Source: Physcomitrium patens
Lineage: Eukaryota > Streptophyta > Bryopsida > Funariales > Funariaceae
Direction of reading: 5' to 3'
Assembly: GCF_000002425.4 (NCBI RefSeq)
Contig: NC_037271.1
Span: 3,807,563-3,871,562 of the forward strand
DNA length: 64,000 bases
How positions within the stretch are numbered: the stretch's first letter is position 1; each line of letters begins with the position of its first letter. Below are positions 60,980 through 64,000 of this stretch, piece by piece. A program made the translations under genes and the position numbers. The notes under the pieces are model-generated. The model was not told where the DNA came from. It saw only the letters and a list, made by a program, of their open reading frames with translations, and ran no database searches.

Positions 60980-62390
60980 GTATGTCCTCTGATCCTCTTA
61001 TTCATAATATCAAGAATCTTTCTTCTAAGTCTCATGATATTTCAAAGTTCAAGTTCAAGAACAACCTTCTCTATTTTAAAGGATGCCTATATATTCCAGA
61101 AGGAGAAGCACGTCTACGTGTTCTTCAAGTACATTATGACTTTTCAACAGTAAGACAGTTTGGATACAACAAGACTTTAGAGCTTATATCTAGAGATTTT
61201 TGGTGGCTACAAATGTAGAAGGTGATAAAAGACTTTGTATAATCATGTGATATTTGTTCAAGATCTAAAACTCTTTGCCATAGTTCTTATGGACTGCTTT
61301 AACCGCTACTTATTCCAGAACAACCATGGTCTTCTGTTTCTATGGATTTTATCACAAATCTTTTAGTCTCAAGTTCATATGATTCCATATTTATAATTGT
61401 AGATTGCTTCACCAAAATGGCACATTTTGTATCATGTACAAAAGTTATTTTAGGTGAAAAAATAGCTAAGCTTTTTATTGACAATATCTATTGCTATCAT
61501 AGATTATCAAAGGATATTATATTGGATAGAGGGACTCAATTTGTATCAAGATTTTTGAAAATCTTATTCAAGATTCTAAAGATGGATATAAAACTTTCTT
61601 CGACTTTTTATCCTTAAATTGATAGGAAAAAAAAATGGGTGAATCAAATTTTGAAACAATATTTAAGGTATACTATCAACTATCATTTAGATGATTGGAA
61701 AACTCTTTTGCCATTGGCAAAGTTTGCATATAATAATTTAATATATTCTTCTATTCAATAAATACCTTTCTTTACTAATTATGGTTATTATCCACGATTT
61801 GATACTTTTGACTTTTCAAAAGTTGATAATCTTGTGGTGGAAAATTTAGCAAATCATTTGTCAAAGCTACATGCAACAATGAAGATAGAATTAAAAAAAG
61901 CTCAAGGATGGCAAAAGACCAACACAAATGCCTATTGCAAAGAGCAACCACAATTCAACATAAGTGATAAGATATAGTTCCTTCATTGTAATATCAAGAC
62001 TACTCGTCCTTAAGATAAGTTGGACTATTGTAGACTTGAACCTTTTTCTATTTGTGAACAAATCAATCTTGTTGCTTATCGATTACATCTATCGTATTCT
62101 ATGAAGATCCACCTTGTATTTTACATGTCCCTTCTTGAACCGTATAAGACAGTGAATATTTTGGGAAGAAGACAAATGCCACCTCCTCCTATAAAAGTGG
62201 ATAATAATCAAAAGTTCAAAGTGGAAGAAATCTTAGACTCAAGGTGGTACCAAAATAGGTTGGAATATCTTGTTCATTGGAGCAAATATGATATTAGTGA
62301 ATGCTTATGGGAGCCATCAAAAAATCTTGCAAATGCAACAAAGAAAGTTAAAGCTTTTCATCAACAAAATCAATCAAAATCAAGATGAAG
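60980..62390 (+). mobile_element. Element C integrase and chromodomain region
   Basis: The zinc-binding part near 61120-61260 (GYNKTLELISRDFWWL, CDICSRSK-like) is followed by the integrase core (MDFITNLLVSSSYDSIFIIV, LDRGTQFVSRFLKILF). The C-terminal block is DYCRLEPFSICEQINLVAYR. The chromodomain near 62210-62330 reads FKVEEILDSRWYQNRLEYLV then WSKYDISECLWEPSKNL. This fixes the lineage as a chromovirus. It is broken. Confidence 0.9.
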
Positions 62391-62954
62391 AATAACAAAT
62401 CTTTGCAATAAAAGAAATAAGATCAAAGGAAGATAGCATTCTACCTTCTATCTTTCTTTATAACTTGTGTGTATTTGTGATGCTAAAGAGATGGAGAACC
62501 AACAATTAGTAGATTCATCTCAAGAGCTTTCATTTGCAGATTTACCAGATGAGACATTACAATTGTCACAACCTTCAAGTTGACAGATTCGAGATGAAGA
62601 TCCTCAAGAATGACATGTCCTTCCTTGAATAGATGGTCAGATATAATGTATTTGGTATCACGACCTTAGAAGAGACTCTCGCTATTTGATGATTTTCTTA
62701 GAGGTAAGAACAACTCCTGACTATATTCCAAATATTTTATTTGAAGGATGTTATGAAGGCCTCAACAATAATCAAATAATAGGGTGGTCTTCTTGCCCTT
62801 TTATGGGACATTATCGATGGTTGAGAGGGCCTATCAACCATTTTCAAAGAGAGCAAAGATTGGAGTATTTGACAAATATAATTTGCCGCATCTTGGACTT
62901 TCTCAACATATGAAAACCGCTCCTTGTGGAACTCGTTCTTAGAAAGGGGGGTAA

Positions 62955-63529
62955 TGTCATGGACATATACATTTACTTCAATAATTACTTATATGATTAG
63001 GTAGAAGTAGGTAAGTATAGAGAAGCTTCATAGATGCGGTTTTGACTTTAGAGGTGTTTGTAGGTTAAAAACTTGGCCAACAAGCTAATCACATGTCAGT
63101 AGCTTGTGGAACAAGTTAACTCCATGTAGTAGCTTATAGTATAATTTAATTCTATATAGTAGCTTATAATACAAGTTAATTCTATGTAATAGCTTGTAGA
63201 ATAAGCTAACTATATGGTGCATACATAGATAACTTGTCTTGCAACTTAAAACATGTGGTCAGTAAAGTCAACATGTTTTGGAGGTCCTATAGGACATTGC
63301 CACATAGCTTCTAGTTATAAGTATATAAGGAAGCAAGAATGAAGCCTTCTTCACTTTTGTCAATACCATTCTAATCCTTAGTCTTGTTTCAAGACTTTCT
63401 AATTTTCTTGTTTTTGACAATAGCCATTCTAATTAATATTACATTACCTTTTGAGTGACTTTTTAGTTCTCTTCAGTGACATAAGAGTGTATCGAGGATT
63501 CTCTTTCTTTGAAATTCATGTCCTTGACA
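62955..63529 (+). repeat. Element C 3' LTR
   Basis: 575 bp, TGTCATGGACATA to TGTCCTTGACA (TG..CA). It follows a G-rich polypurine tract. A local repeat (TAGTAGCTTATAGTATAA and relatives, 63125-63200) accounts for its extra length over the 5' LTR. Confidence 0.9.
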
Positions 63530-64000
63530 AATGATATTATAGATTTTAAAAGAAGAATTCCAATAGCCATATTATAGACTTGCAAGGAATTTAAGAAATA
63601 AATAATAACATAAAATAGACAATTGTATAATTATAACATGACAAAATTGGATTTTGATATAAAAACAACATAACTATGAATTAAAGAGTCAAGGCAAGTT
63701 ATGAATGAAAAAAAATTCCTATCTATTTAAACTCAAAAGACTTTATGTTGATGTGTGCTTTAAGAAGTCATTTTGATAATACAATGATTATTTATGTAGA
63801 TAAAAATGATGTTATTAGTATTTATGATTTGAAAAAGAAAAAAAAACTTTATTAATCAAAGTATGTGAAGTATATTTTAAATCAACAAGAATTACTCCAA
63901 AAAAAGTTGCAATAGAACTAAACCAAAATCAAAGACTTTTTAAGAACTTATGTTATCCAACAAAATAGACTTTAACATAGTAAGCTCACAAAAGAAAAAT
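63530..64000. other. AT-rich right edge, nothing recognised
   Basis: No open frame, repeat or RNA gene could be supported in the last 470 bp. Confidence 0.4.

Larger units (their letters stand above)
57080..63529 (+). mobile_element. Element C: full-length chromodomain Ty3/gypsy, decayed
   Basis: LTRs at 57080-57605 and 62955-63529 bracket plus-strand gag, protease, RT, RNase H, integrase and chromodomain in canonical order. A polypurine tract AGAAAGGGGGG lies just before the 3' LTR. LTR identity is somewhat under 90 percent by eye, and the 3' LTR is longer because of local repeats of a TAGTAGCTTATAGTA unit. The flanking 5-mers (AATAG, AATGA) agree only partly. It is broken at many places (well over ten) and is old. 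It is the reference copy for the remnants F and G and for element B. Confidence 0.92.

Noticed and set aside
57075-63534. Clean target duplication for element C
   Set aside because: The flanking 5-mers AATAG and AATGA agree only partly, so it is not claimed.

Overview
The window looks like nuclear DNA of a land plant. It is very AT-rich and packed with nested Ty3/gypsy LTR retroelements. It carries one intron-rich host gene in a GC-richer island and a plant-type initiator tRNA-Met sequence. The mix of chromodomain gypsy elements, Tat/Athila-like gypsy elements and short introns would suit a non-seed plant such as a moss, but nothing here fixes the species.

Layout. 1-0.5 kb: GC-richer unique DNA, perhaps the edge of a gene. 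0.5-3.7 kb: AT-rich, no genes. 3.7-7.1 kb: very decayed Tat-like gypsy remnant (H). 7.2-8.75 kb: 3' end of a chromodomain gypsy with its LTR (G). 8.75-18.7 kb: AT-rich filler with TA microsatellites, an E-like tail and one copy of a terminal-inverted-repeat element. 18.8-24.9 kb: the best preserved retroelement (A, minus strand). It is a chromodomain gypsy whose LTRs carry dense heat-shock-element arrays upstream of a TATA box, and it sits inside an older LTR. 25.4-25.9 kb: second copy of the TIR element. 26.4-27.8 kb: GC-richer island with the initiator tRNA-Met-like sequence. 28.7-47.7 kb: a multi-level nest. An old plus-strand chromodomain gypsy (F) was split by a related element (B, minus) and by a Tat/Athila-like element (D, minus). 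D was then hit twice by a 1.2-1.8 kb LTR-like repeat (E), and one E copy contains a third. 48.2-54.0 kb: host gene island. 54-57 kb: AT-rich filler. 57.1-63.5 kb: a full-length but decayed chromodomain gypsy (C, plus strand) with both LTRs.

The host gene (48751-53260, plus strand) can be modelled as ten exons. All nine junctions have GT..AG ends and agree in phase, giving about 667 residues of a family I do not recognise. One proposed intron is a multiple of three, looks coding and contains one in-frame TAG, so it may be an exitron-like switch.

The most interesting element-level signal is the heat-shock-element array in the LTRs of A. A roughly 110-bp enhancer module was duplicated in tandem, together with the LTR's own terminal sequence. 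This resembles, in a different superfamily, the heat-responsive LTR design known from the copia element ONSEN. All identities and counts here were judged by eye.
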